Shown piece after piece: positions 22,533-35,400 of a DNA stretch of 64,000 nt (positions are counted from its first letter, which is position 1; each line of letters begins with the position of its first letter). Both the position numbers and the translations under genes were made by a program. Under the pieces are notes generated by a model. The model saw only the letters and a list, made by a program, of their open reading frames with translations. It was not told the origin of the DNA and did no database searches. The stretch comes from Trichoderma breve (Eukaryota > Ascomycota > Sordariomycetes > Hypocreales > Hypocreaceae), in the NCBI RefSeq assembly GCF_028502605.1, contig NC_079235.1, forward strand, positions 496,001-560,000, given 5' to 3'.

Positions 22533-25358
22533 GCGGGTGCGGGTTCAGAGAGAGAGAGAGAGGCGGGATGGAATTGGACCTTGAGCGGAGAGGAGAAGAG
22601 AAGGGAGTAGGAGGATGGGAGAGGATGGGAGAGAGCAAAGAGGAGAGCGAGAGAAGGCAAGAGAAGGCGGCAGACAGAGAGAGGGAGAAGAGAGGTGGTG
22701 ATGGTTGTGACGACGGTGACAATGGTGGTGATGCGCGTCGCACGGCAAACAAGATGGCAGCGTCAAGCCTCAGTGTCCACGGCAGCGTCGGCGCCAGCAT
22801 CCGTCGGCAGCATGATTCCGCAAGTGACGAACAATCGCGAATCGAATGGCTCAGAACGAGATGCGCCTGCGTTGCCGTGCCGTGTCGTCCAGGTTCGTTC
22901 GTTCGTCGGGATGGGATGTTCGAAGTTCGGGGGCGGCTTTAGTGTCGTGGGATCGGAGACATGGGGAATCTGGGGTAGAAAAGCGGGATGTCGCAGACTT
23001 TTTGCACTGGAAACACTAAAACTGGAGGTGCAGAGCTAGCGACTGAGCAACAGGGGGCGACAGTGTGCTGTGTTGTGCTGTAACTATAGTGTAGTAAGAT
23101 TTGCTGATGCGCCACACACGCTGTAATACAACAAATAGCCCTGGAGGAATCAAATGCCTGTCCTGCGTGCTCCAACGGGATTATCGTCGTCACTGTGTAA
23201 GAAAACCCCGATGCTGCGTATTGATGTCGTGTCGGGTATTATCATGTATGTATCAGGGTGGACCTGCAAGGGCAAGGGGGCGAAGAAAGGGCCAGACCAG
23301 GCTCTCACTGTAACAGGCACGTTGATTCCATACAACACAACAAACACCAGCAACTCGTCCAAATGCTACCGTACCGCAGCTTGCAGCAGCAAAATGCAGG
23401 CCTGTGATAAAAGCGCCGTGCCGCGGCTGCAGGGCAGAAGCAAGGGCCGCACGTGAGCAGCCGTTTAGACCCAGCCGGACGAACCAACGGATCAATGGAT
23501 AGGTTGCCTTTTGTATGGACACGACTCAGGGAGAAAAAAAATGGTCGGGGGGGATGAGGAACCAGGGGACCGAGGCTAACGTGGACGGCAGAAGAAAAAA
23601 AAAATTAGGGGACCACAGAACAAGCTTAATTAGAGGGGAAAAGGAAGATCAATGGAACATGAAGTTGGATGTGCGTACTTTGTAGGTACTGTAGCATCAA
23701 ATACATGTAGACTAGAAGCTACATGGAAATGCGACACAGTGTTACACATCCACTGATTTGCTTTGCAACTCTAGGTACTGATTTATATATATGTATACAG
23801 ACACACATAAGAAGAAGAAATATACAATGAAGAAACAAAGAATCCGAAAATGATCAAAGAAGAGGCTCAAACGCAAGCTACCTCATAGGTAGCTGCAGAT
23901 TGCACACTGCAGATACGGATACGGGACAAATACTGCCAATTATAGCACCCCATCCTAACTCGACAAAGACACTCAAGCAATTGAAGGGATTGATTGGCTT
24001 CAGCGAATCAACAGCTGCCTAGAAACACCAACCAGATATATATGAAACGCTGCTGACTGGAGTACGAGACAGTATAGACGATAGATATGTGATGAAACGC
24101 AACAAATAGCTGCTTCATTATACAGAATATCGAGGGTATTGATGTCATCACTCCCCGAATCCCGTAAGGCATCCATCCATCCAACCAACCTTGTTCCAAG
24201 AATAGCATCAAAATACGATCAAAGTAGGCATCACCACAATAGACATCACATCTCCCGAGCCTCCGCCCAATCAAAGCTCAACAATTGAGAGAGCCTCATA
24301 AATTGTACTTACTTCTTTCCTATCCGCGGCACTAATTGCCGGGCCGCGATGCATCTAGACTCTCTGCATCCCGTCAACAACGCCTATAGCAATCAATCAC
24401 ATGCTCTTATCCACCAACCAAACGAAGCAATACCCCTTCTCTCAATCTCAAAGCTGTCAATACACTAGGATCAAGGGTACGAACAACACACAGTCTATCC
24501 ATTCAGCGAGTTTCATTTCATACAGTTTATTAATATCGCGTTCCATGTATCTGTTTTACGCTTTCATTTGTCTCAGGCTGTCCATAATCTTTCTCAATGC
24601 TTTTGTAACATCCATCTATGCCGCTGGGTTTGGTGCTTCCTGCAGGAACAATGACTAGGAAAAATAAAAAGAAAAACGAAAAACTGAAAAAATCGGAGTT
24701 CCAGCCCTTCCCTCTTAGATGAGTTTCATTGATGCAAACGCCTTTCCACCCGGCCATGTATATGTATCAATCCTCCTTAATCCCCCCTTCCTGTTCAGCT
24801 CATCCCGGATCCTTTGCTGTGTGACGTGTCTCATTCATGGAGCTGCATTTTCTGTCCTTTGTATGGTTCCATCTTCTTCTGTCCTTTCTTTTTTTGTGCT
24901 TTTTTTGTCTTTTTTTCATGCTTTGATTTCGCTTCCCACAAGTCTCATGCGTCCAGGGCCATACGTACACACGTGCACTACAATTCAATCATTCCGCAAT
25001 GCAAATTCTCACAGAGACAGATCCTGAATAATGTCCAAGCCTTCCTTTCTGCGGCTATGCCGTCTCTCGTCAGGAATTGGCATTGTACAAGCAGAGCGTC
25101 GTTCCCTCCCTCCCTCCTAACAAAAAAAGAATTCTACGTTGATTGTCGCATGCATGCCGCGGGCGATTCCCTATCCAACATCGCCACCATCCTCCTGCTC
25201 ATCTCATAGTTGAGGGAGATGAGCTATCGAGCTTCCTGTAGCTGTGGTATCACTTTCGAATTTCATGCCGCTTAGTCTCCGGTACCCCCATGGAACATGT
25301 AAAATAAAAATAAACAAATCGTCATCGTCATCGCTATCCGAGATGCATATTCGCGTAT
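22533..25358. other. Intergenic: promoter of the BTB/F-box gene and 3' flank of the nucleotidyltransferase gene
   Basis: Directly upstream of 22532 lies an (AG)8 tract (22547-22562) in a purine-rich plus strand up to about 22720, meaning a CT-rich leader on the minus strand. Farther right the sequence is A/T-richer with simple TATATA and T-rich tracts (23775, 24890) and no protein-like frame. Confidence 0.55.
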
Positions 25359-28300
25359 TCAACCTCCCTTTCGCTCTGATTCACTCTTTGGTAACTGCTC
25401 CGGGTGTGCGTTTGGCGCAAGCCCACTCGATCCCTTCTTCTTCCCTTTACCACCAGCTCTCTGCCAGCTGCTGTCGCTCTCGCTCTTGGCACTCCGCACA
25501 TGGCCGCCATTCTCCCGTGGCGCATTGTTACGCTGGTTCTGGCCAGCCGACTTCTGCGCCTTGGACTGCTTCTGAGCCTCCGGGGCTGGCTGAAGCTTGT
25601 CCTCCACCTTGGGCGCGGGCTTGGCCGTCTCTTCGCGCGTTGCCTTAGCATCTGCCTTTTCACGAGCAGTCTTGCCGGCGACGGGTGCGGGCACATCCGG
25701 CTTTCGCAGCATTGTTGGAGACGATGTCTGCGCCTCGTAAACTGGCGACAAATGGGCCTGCTCGACACCCAAGTTTTTACGGTGGTCGGCTATGGCAAGG
25801 TCCAAGGGGGCAATAACGCCATTCTGGGCCTGCCTGGACATGAGCCGCTGTTTCGCTTGAAGTGGCAGCTGTGTCATTTCGTTGACTTGCAGAACATCCT
25901 GCGTCATCCCAAATGAACCTGCTTGATACGAATTCATCATTGCGACCCTATCCCTGAACGAGGCATCTTCAGTAGAGGGAACTGCCGGCTTGGCATTGGT
26001 GCCGTTGACAATAACTGGAGGACGATCCGCCGCCACCGCAGGCAAGGGGGGAGCGGGTGCAAGCGATGGCATCAGCTGGCCGCTCGACGCGCCCGAAGCA
26101 TTGGTACTCTTTGTTGACGGCGACGAATTGATATGCAGAGCGTTATCAATCTTTGCAGTGGCACATTCCTCAGGTGCCGGGGGCTCCTTTTGCGCCTGAT
26201 TGGATGCAGCAAGCATGCTAGTCTTGAGCCCGGATCCATTAACAACCACAGGTCTCGCCAAGTTCTTATTCTGAGCCTGGCCAACACCCGGGAACGGAGC
26301 CGAGGCGAGGGGCGATGAAGCAGTCGTCCCGGTTGCCATGGCCCGACTGTGGTCGAGTGGCGAGGGTGACCGCGACGTTCTCCTCATCCTCCTGTCCAGG
26401 ATGGTCTGGGGCAGTTGATCCGTAGACAGCCGACGGCGCCTGGGACTGGATGACTGATTGACGACATCTCCAAAGGCAAGGCCGTTTGCAGTGGGGCTGT
26501 GGTTCTGGGGAAGTTGTGGCTGGCCAAGACCCGAGCTCCGTGATCCCAGGAGCCCGTTCGACCTGCCCTCATCAGACTGCGGCGAGACAGAGGCGGCCTT
26601 GGATCGATCTTCAAGATCGGCATCGTCGGAGACGAAGCTGGGAATGGGTACGCCGTTCATTTGTCTCGGAGCATAGCCTGGTGCACTCGAAGGGCCGGTC
26701 CCAGGGGTATAAGCCGCCCGACTGTGTGCTCCAGATGGCGATCGCGAGGGAGGCTGAGACTGCGATCTCAACGAGCTAGATGAAGCCGAGAGACCGGTAT
26801 CCGATGCAACGTTGGACCTCTGCAAAGGGCGACGGAACTCTTGCCCCATGCCGTTGGACGTTACCGGCGAAGAGGGATAAGTTCCATAGCCCGTTGCCGT
26901 CTGCGCGTAGAATTGTTGGTTGATGCCCATGCCGTAGAGGGCGTACAGTTCAGGCCGCATCGTGGTGTTGATGGGTGCGTTGTCAAACGAGTTTGTTCGA
27001 GACCGATCGGTGGCCGTCTGTTGGTTAGATGACCCGGTATTGGGGGACATCCTCTGCTGGCCCATGGCTTGATGAGCCATGAACGCTGGCGTCTGCTGCG
27101 CATAAAGGTGCTGCAGCTGCTGGCGCATGGCATCTTGGTAAGCCGCCATCTGCATCAAGTCCTGCTGAGCAAACGGAAACGGGTACTGGTTGTTGGCTGC
27201 GAACCACATGTCTTGCGTCATGTTGACAGGCTGAACAAACATACTGGGGTCGTAGTTGGGCGTGGTTGACGACGCCCTCCTATTATTGGAGCCTCCATTA
27301 CGGTGGTAGTTATTGCTATGCCGGCCGCCACGATGGCCACCACGACCACCTCGCCCCCCAGAATTGGATTGCGAGGAGCTGCGCAGCAGTACGGGTCGGG
27401 ACTGGGGGGCCGGCCGAGACCAAACCCTCTCCTCCTCCTTTGGATATACGTACTGCTCACAGGCCTCTTCGAGCTTGGCAGCGGAGATCAAATCAAATGC
27501 TCTTCGGAGCTCCAGGTGAAGACCACGGAACGAGTATTCGTCTGCCGTATTGCCAAGATTGCGAGACGTGTTGAACGGCTCCTCTACGCAAAGCTGATTG
27601 TTCATAGCATAATGCCACTTTTTCTCCGGCTTCGTGATTAGCTTGCCCTGACGCACGGAGAGGACGTGCTTGTCGTAGTCGAATTCGTGAGCATAGAATC
27701 GAAAGAATTGGAAGAGAAGCTCTGCCTCGCTTGACTTGTTCTTGCTACCAAATCCCTTAATCTTCTTGAGATTATCGGCAAAGTCGCTGACGGTTCCATC
27801 AGGCTTGGTAGTCTTGTGCGGCAACTGGTGCAGCGCTGGCAAAACAGGAGGGTTCCTCAGCTGCAAAAACACAATGATGAGACATATCCAAGTGTAGGAA
27901 CTCAGAGTACCTCCAAAAGCTGGAATCAAGTTAGAACAAGAAGATTCAGAAGATAACAGTGAAATCCGTCAGATTTTCGCGTCAGTTAAAGGGGAACCAT
28001 ACCGGCATCGTTGACAATTCTCCTCCGCGTCCAGTGCTTCAGGATCATTGCCAACATTCGCACACGCGGGTCAGCTTCGACGTATGTGCGCACCATGCGA
28101 GTGTTCTCCAGCGCCAAGGTATTGTTGACGTTCATGTCACAAGCAAGGCCGAGCTCAGGATCCCAAATCTTCACAATGGGAACCTTGGCTGCAGAGATGC
28201 AGACAACCTTTTCCATGCCCCCTATTCAACAGCATTAGCGTCGTCATCAAGAGATTGACAAAAGCGACAGGAAAAGAGCAACTTACGTCGGGCGAGAAGG

Positions 28301-29455
28301 TCGGCTATCATGCAAACATCCTCCATCTCGTGCCATGATGTTGTGATGCAAATGTCAACTGCCATACATGTGTTAGAGGTCGTGGTACCCAGCGTTAAAA
28401 AGATCCCCGGGAGTGGGGAAGAAGGAAAAAGACATACCGTCGGAGTCGTCCGAACATAGAAGATTACCAGACGATCCAAACAGGTGCACCTTGATGTCAT
28501 GCCCTGGCCACTCGGTATTGAATATCGTCTCCAGCTTATTGACCAGCTTCCTCCTATTTTCCTCAACCTTTTCTGTAGGCAGCAGCTTATTATATATTTC
28601 ATTCATATCTGCAGCCAACTGCTTCTCTTCGCTCTCCGACAGCTTGCTTTTGACATTGCGCAGATCCAGCTTTTCCAGGCGCTCGCTTCCGACCGAGTAG
28701 GGTATCCTTCTTCTCGAGTTTACCTGGGCGGTCTCGTACTTGCAGCCCCCTAATCGCGGGGGTAGCGGCCGTAACGAAGGCAGCGCACTGTTGGTCTCGG
28801 AGTAGGCTGAGCGCGGCGAGTGGTTGTTGCCAGCATTGGGGGATGGCTCCCGGGACTCAAAGGAGAACTGGCGGGCATGCTGATGGGGTGTAGAAGGCAC
28901 GGAGCTAGAGTGGGAGAGTCCGTGGGGCGATGAGGACCTGGCTATCGCTCGATGAGGCAAGTTTTTGGGCAAGTCGGCCGCCAGCTTTGCAGGCATCTTG
29001 GGCGGGACCTCTTTGGACGTTATAACCGGGCGGTTCTTGTCTGAGCCCTGATGTGCGCGGCTCCCATGGCCTCCAGCTGCGCTCCCCTTGGCGGTGGTGG
29101 CACTATCCCTGAGCGATGCTTTGCTAGAAGATCGCGACCTTGGCGTGGCCTGGACGTGAGGAACGGACACGATGGGAGGAAGTGGCGCGGACTGTAGGCC
29201 ACCTCCTCTTGCCGGGGAGATGAGTTTATTGTAATGGAGAAGCTGGGCCTGATATACGGACTGCTGCGGGAAGATGAACGGGAGGAAGCCGATGTGGGGA
29301 GTAAACTGTAGGTTGTTGACCGCGGCAGCAGAGGCAGAGTCCTGGGACCCGTCTGGGAGGTGCGCCGTCAGCCCGTTTGGAGTCGTCGGTGTTGACGTCC
29401 ACGGGCTTGGGGGGTAAGAATGCTGGGTTTCGGACGCTTGGGTCCGGGCGTCCAT
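25359..29455 (-). CDS. Cid1/Cid13/CutA-family terminal nucleotidyltransferase (non-canonical poly(A) polymerase), 1289 aa, 4 exons
   Basis: Exons 29455-28438, 28358-28287, 28221-28003 and 27919-25359. Introns are 79, 65 and 83 nt, all phase 1, and the last has a CTAAC branch point. After a ~240-residue Ser/Pro-rich N terminus comes the Pol-beta-type core: FGSSGNLLCSDDSDVDICI with catalytic Asp339 and Asp341, and the third Asp392 in ACDMNV. A central domain (FGGTLSSYTWICL) and a PAP-associated segment (LLFQFFRFYAHEFDYDKHVL) with the nucleotide-recognition region (EPFNTSRNLGNTADEYSFRG) follow. The remaining ~700 residues are disordered: an RGG-type Gly/Arg/Asn box, a Met/Gln-rich stretch, then Ser/Pro- and Lys-rich sequence. 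The family adds A, U or C/U nucleotides to RNA 3' ends; Aspergillus CutA/CutB and fission yeast Cid13 are the natural comparisons. The nucleotide specificity cannot be read here. Confidence 0.93.
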
Positions 29456-32400
29456 GGAACGAGGAAGACTCCCGACTGTGTTAGATGCGAGTAGGCCGCC
29501 GAGGCGACGTCTGCAGCTGACCGAGATGGACGCACTGGCTTCGTCGGTGACTGGATCGGTTAACTGCCGCTGGGGGTGGGCGGTGCGACGGTTATTCGAG
29601 GGGTGGGCTGCGATCTGTGGTTGCTTCCGCCTGCCTTGTCAAGCGCCAAGGGGCGGGACGATCAGAGGAGCGGATTGTGCAAGGCGAGGAGGGGAGCGGT
29701 CGTAGCAGAGTCAGGATTCGGATAGCGCAAGGACTGGCTGGACTTGTGTGTCGTGTCTCTTTGACGACGGACGAAAGAGAACAGAAGACAAGAGACGAAT
29801 GGATGAATGCTTTGCGGGCCCACAGATGGGCGGCAGGAAGAATCGGCGACGGCAAAGACGCGGGCCCAGACTCGGTGAAGAGGGCGCGAGTATGGGAAAA
29901 GGCAGACGGTATCGCGAAGAGGACGAGACGAGCCACTGTCGAGACGGGAAAGCTGGAGGAGGGCGAGCGATTGAAGACACAAAAGGGGGTTTCGCGGACG
30001 GGCGTCGAGGGAATTGCTCTCGAGGCGTCTGTGGCGGCGGCTCGCAGGACAGAGGCAGGCAAACAACAGGCGCGGAAGAAAAGGAACAAGAAGAAAAGAA
30101 AAGAATGGTGATGACAAAACAGAGGGCCGACGAAGTAGAACAACGTCGAGAAGCCGTCCGCAAGCCGTTGCTGCTGGATGGGGAACTTCTAGTTGTGAAT
30201 GCAATGCAGGTCAGCGAGCGAAGAGAGGTGAGGTGTGGTGCAAAGCCTCCACTTGGCTGTGGTGGCACGGAGTAGCGGTACTTGCGAGCCCGCGACGCAA
30301 AGTAGCGGGTACTCGTAACGCGGTGGAGGTAGCAAGTACGAGTATACTTACGGTACTGTGCTCGAAAGTGTGACTGTGACTGTGACAGCTGCCACCAGAA
30401 CTGCTGCCCGTAGCGGTATAGTTGGGCGGTGCTTTGTGCTGTGCTTGGGTAAGACAGTGCGATTGATTTGCTCCCAGCAGCGATGTAGAGGTTCATGTCA
30501 AGTTGAATGGTGCTACTGTATATCAACATCAATCAATCACCGTATAATTACACTACATATACACTAGATCATCGGGAAATCTTGTTCCAGTTGACTCTCG
30601 ACTTTGCCCAAGTGTCCGGCCACCCACTGAAAGGCTTAGTGGATCAACGTCCATTTGGAGGCTGCCATTGGACGAGACGGTCGGCAGGCTGTTGGCGACA
30701 GGAGGCAGACGAGACACGCTGGGTTTGCTAGGCAGGCCCTTGAATTTCCAGTTCAGTCAGACCTGCGGCGGGCTCCCGGGAACCAGGTTGGGCAATTTCA
30801 GTGCCGAGGCCGTGCAAGACAAGACAAGCAGATTCACTCGATCAGATGATTCGTCTATTCATACAATCAATTGTACGAACAAAAATAAGCATCAACCAGA
30901 CGCTATTGAAGCATCTACTAACGAGCATCAATATAGTTTGGTGCCTGGTCGCTCAGGCAGAGGGTTCGCGCCGCAGGTGCTCCATCCATCAATGTCCCCA
31001 ATCCAATCAATTTCACAGGGCGCAAGTACCGGTACCTCCTCGCACCACCTAGGCCCTAGCGGGGACCTGCCCAGTGGTTCCAGTTGAGGTCAATGACGGG
31101 CCCCGTGTTGAGTGACGCCAGCGGGTGGTCGGGGCCCTGTACATTTTCGATCAATCAATTCAGTGCAGGTTCCAGGTAAACGCGGAATCGACAGCTGCCG
31201 TGCGGTGCTTCTTAGGGGGTTCTAGAGAATCTGCTAGTCCGGTCTAGGTACCAGGACCTGCCCGTTCTAGGGCTATGCCAGAGCCACCTTCTGGAGAGCC
31301 ATGGTCGCGTACTCGTACCTACCAGGTACCGCTGCGCGCTTCAGGTCGCTCAATTCTGGGTGCTCCAAATTGAAGAATTTCGCCAATCTCGCGTGTCAAG
31401 ATGAACATGGCGCCGTTGCAGATGCTGCTAATTTTGTATCCGCGGAGACGAACGTATTGCTACAAGGTAGAGTAGAGAAGCAGGCTTATTATAGCAGCAC
31501 AGCCCATATCAAATTTGTTCAAAAAGACGGACGGCATGATCATGATGACCAGTTCCAATACCCGTGTGAGCATTACTAAGTGGTCATTGGCGCTCGTACG
31601 AGCAAATGTCGAACACGGGGTCCCTTTGATTACCTGGTACATGCGAGGTACCTGACCCCCATGCTCCAAACATGTTCTCCGTCGTCCCTCAGGGGAGGCC
31701 GAAATCACTCAAACTGGGGAATTTCCATGGATGCCAGAAACAGCATCCGCCAAAACTTGGAAGCTCTTCCATGCTTGCTTCTACCGTACCGTGCTAGTAT
31801 CGATATCGACCGTAAATGCCACTTTCAGGGTCCTTTCCGTACCTGTACCTACAATGGATATCTAAGGGTACAATAGCTGGCCAAGGCTCTGCTGCAGAGA
31901 CCCGGCACTCCAGTATTGACCTTGCTTGCTCGCCTCGGGTGTCTCCGCAAGACACTTGGCCCCCGTCATCCGTTTCTACATTTCGAGTTGGAGGGGCAAC
32001 AGCAGCTGGCATGAAGATACTGGACTTAACTGTCTACTAACCTATCCGACAGCATACCTAGGTACTGTACTCGTACATACAGAGCAACATCATCCAATAG
32101 CAATCTCGGACCGCCTGCTCGGTTGATCATATGGATTGATGCTAAATCCGATGGAAGCTTTGGCGCTATCCCTATAATTGCCTTACCTAAGGCGAAGCAT
32201 TGATCTTGGGCTTGTACCGAGACATGTACCTAGTCTTGTTACTGTACGCGCTACCTCGCCCATGCTAGCAGAGACGCGTTTAATTCATCAAATGGATCCA
32301 ATTCGATCATCGCTCGGTGCTAGGGCACTACTTCACATGCTGGCGCGCCACCGCCCATGGCTTCAAGTACAATGATATTGTGGGAGATGCGCCACGTGAT

Positions 32401-35400
32401 TGTTTGTCGACGGCGCGGGCAGCTCCCGTCGTGACGCAGAGTTCAGCCGTACCGCAACAAAAGATGGGTACTAGAGTTTGCTCTAAGGTACCAGACGGCA
32501 TATTACCTGTAGTATTGACATTTCATGTGAATCAAATGAATGACTGTTGGTCATAAGGTATTGCTCCCAACAATATACGGCACACTATCGTATCTGATAC
32601 ATCTGCATGATACTATTAGCAGAGCAACCGTCTCCCGCATTGCACATTACCTCTGAACACCAATGAGCGGCTTTGATTCCATCAAATGGGTTAGTGCGAC
32701 CAGGCAGTGGCTGGCTGCTCGGCACGATTGCTAAAATGACCTCCTGGGCTGGGTAAATGTAAAATGTACGAGCACTCGACGGTAATGAGCGGTATGGATT
32801 GCAGGTACAAGTACAAAGACTTTCGCCTGTGCGTGGTAATGTACCTTGCTGGGCCTTACCAAGGGGCATTTTAGCAGCCGGAAACACGGGGTCCCGTAGT
32901 AGCCAAGGTTCAGGTTGTTGAATGACGGTCCATGTTTCTCAATCTGGAACACGGAGGATTAGCTCATTGAAGGGAACACGAGGGAATGCCTGTGCCCTCT
33001 TCGATGTGCTAGCAGCAGGAATGGCGGGCTTTCATGTGCTTGTGCCAGTGCTGCTGCTCTACAATCAATTCGGATACCTTGTGACGAACGATGAATGCTG
33101 AATAGATAGAGATATTACCTACTAGGTAGTGGTATTATGGCATACGTGTACATCTGCATCAATGCAAGGTAGACAGTATCAATACATGTCGAATTGACAC
33201 CAGGTCTCGTCAGCAAATGAACCGCCGTCAAATGCCAATGTGGCCCAGCATGGATATCGGTTTGGCAGGTGGAATTGAACCCCCAAAATGCAACGCTTGT
33301 TTTGCCGGTTATTGGTGAGAGCCCGCCGCATCCGCATGCATGGAGATGCAGTGGAGGGATTTTTATGTCCTACTAGATATTAAATGACTGCAGACAGATG
33401 GAAGTGCTGTGCCGTACATCACGGATATGACGAAGCCAGCCGTCATCTTCGCCTCTTGAGCGCCTCAACTGCAACTTGCAATCGATCTGGCATTAATACC
33501 CGTACATACAGGCTAAGGGCCTGGTGATCCAGCACCGGTGCCAACATCCTTCATGTGTTGGGTATCGGTACAGGTATAGGTAATGTAGTCATAGGTACTC
33601 CCACCTTGTGCAGGTACATGTAGATGGACTCATTCAACTCCTTTGGGCCAATCCCTCGCTGTACCGTACCTACCGCAACCGCACCGCATCGTACCTGCGG
33701 CTTTAGTGTGCACACCTTTTGTCCAGTTTCAGCTTTACCCATCAATCAATTAATTCATCTCCAACATCACCATCGTCGCCCTTCAACTTGTTTTATCCGA
33801 CCCGCAAACGCCTCAAATCCACCACTTCGGCAAGCTCAGGTACTGACTTTAGTACCTAAGGCCCTCAAGGTGCAGCGGACATCAATACGAGCTTAAGCCA
33901 CCAAAGTTGTTATACGAGCTGCAGATTACAGGCGACAGAGCGCAAAGAACCTGAATGCGGCTGCTGTTGCTAGCAGACGCCATCTGCTGCCTTGATATGA
34001 CCTGCTGGTGGCAATCATACGCTCTGTATCTACAGCACAGTATCCCATCGCTTTCTACCCTCACACTCACTCGCCTCATACGCTTGCGCCCGCAACCCCA
34101 GCCTGAGCCCTTGCAATAGCCTCGATTTGGATGTTTCTTTTCTGGACTCCCTCCCGCTCCACAGGTGTAACAAGCACCCCAAGGCGGCTAAGCTAGTGTG
34201 CAACGGGTAGGCCGTCATCCGCTCTGGGGAAGCCCGAGATGGTGACTGTGACAGATGCATGTGTGGCTATTTTCAGGTGCTTGTGTCTGTCTGGCCTTTG
34301 GTTGCCACGATCTCCAAAGGTTGCATGTGCCATTCTGTTCTTTGTTCTCTGTTCACTGTAGGTTATGGTATGTGTCACCTGCTGCGGGTGAGTGGGCGCA
34401 GCAGCGTTGGCTGCCATCCTCCTTGTCGTCACATCTCGACTCACGATTTTGATAGACAGTACGATTCCAGAACACGAAGTATACATACTCGTGCAGCCAG
34501 GCATCCATGAATCCTCGGGGAAAGACTCACCAAGTCCTCGTCATACAAATTGTACTCGGCGCCTTGGCAAGAATTCCGGCAAAGCCATCTCTCACGCAAC
34601 ACAAAGTCCAGAACACTCGCGTCCCTCACACGGCTCTGCATCCTGACGCTCATCCTCGCTCCACCCACTCACTGTCTGATTTGCAGCTGGGAAAATAGAC
34701 ATGCGGGCTTCAATGGGCCCAGACGAGCTTGCTTGGGACTAGGCTGGCAGATCTTTCCAAACACCCGGCAGGCTCCGGCTCGTCGCTCACCAGGTAAAGT
34801 ATATCTGATCGTTCTCTGTTCGAACCATAGCCGTACGATGCCTGGCAAATACAGCAGGTCTTCTCGGAAGGGCATGTGCCTTTGGCCTGAGCTAAATGCT
34901 CACCACAGCGCCCTTGCCAATGTGAGATGCCCAAAGCATTATGTTGTGCAGGGCTGTAAGCACCAATAATGAGTGATGCCGGCTGCCCAGATCATCGTCG
35001 TTGTTTCGTTTGGCTTGGCAGTTTCTGCTCTTCTCTTTGTCTCTTCCTTCTTCCTCTTCTTAATCGTCCTCGTGCACTACTGTATGCTATCAGGCTGATT
35101 CACCATTTGTCAAAAATTTGCCGCAATGTCGCCGGGATGCCATTTAGCCGCGTCAAATCTGGATTTTCAGCTATCATAATCATAGCCGTTGCCAAGTAGT
35201 ATCGCGAAGAGGATCCGAGATGCCTCCGCCTTGTGCCAGACCCGCGCATCACCCCGTCACTTTATGCAATGTAACGGGCCCATTCATTACATGCCGTTGC
35301 CGTTTTACCGTACTCTGGTGTTGAACTGTTTTGCTTGCCAAGGGGGGGAAACAGGCAAATCGGCCAAGCTTTTGTGCACAATCTCAACTGTAGAGGGCTG

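Noticed and set aside
29592..30532. Several long frames on both strands
   Set aside because: Explained by the purine-rich strand asymmetry of a promoter/leader; no splice partner or domain.
33255..33335. tRNA-like GGAATTGAACC box on the minus strand
   Set aside because: The T-stem is imperfect and no matching acceptor stem or D-arm could be folded.
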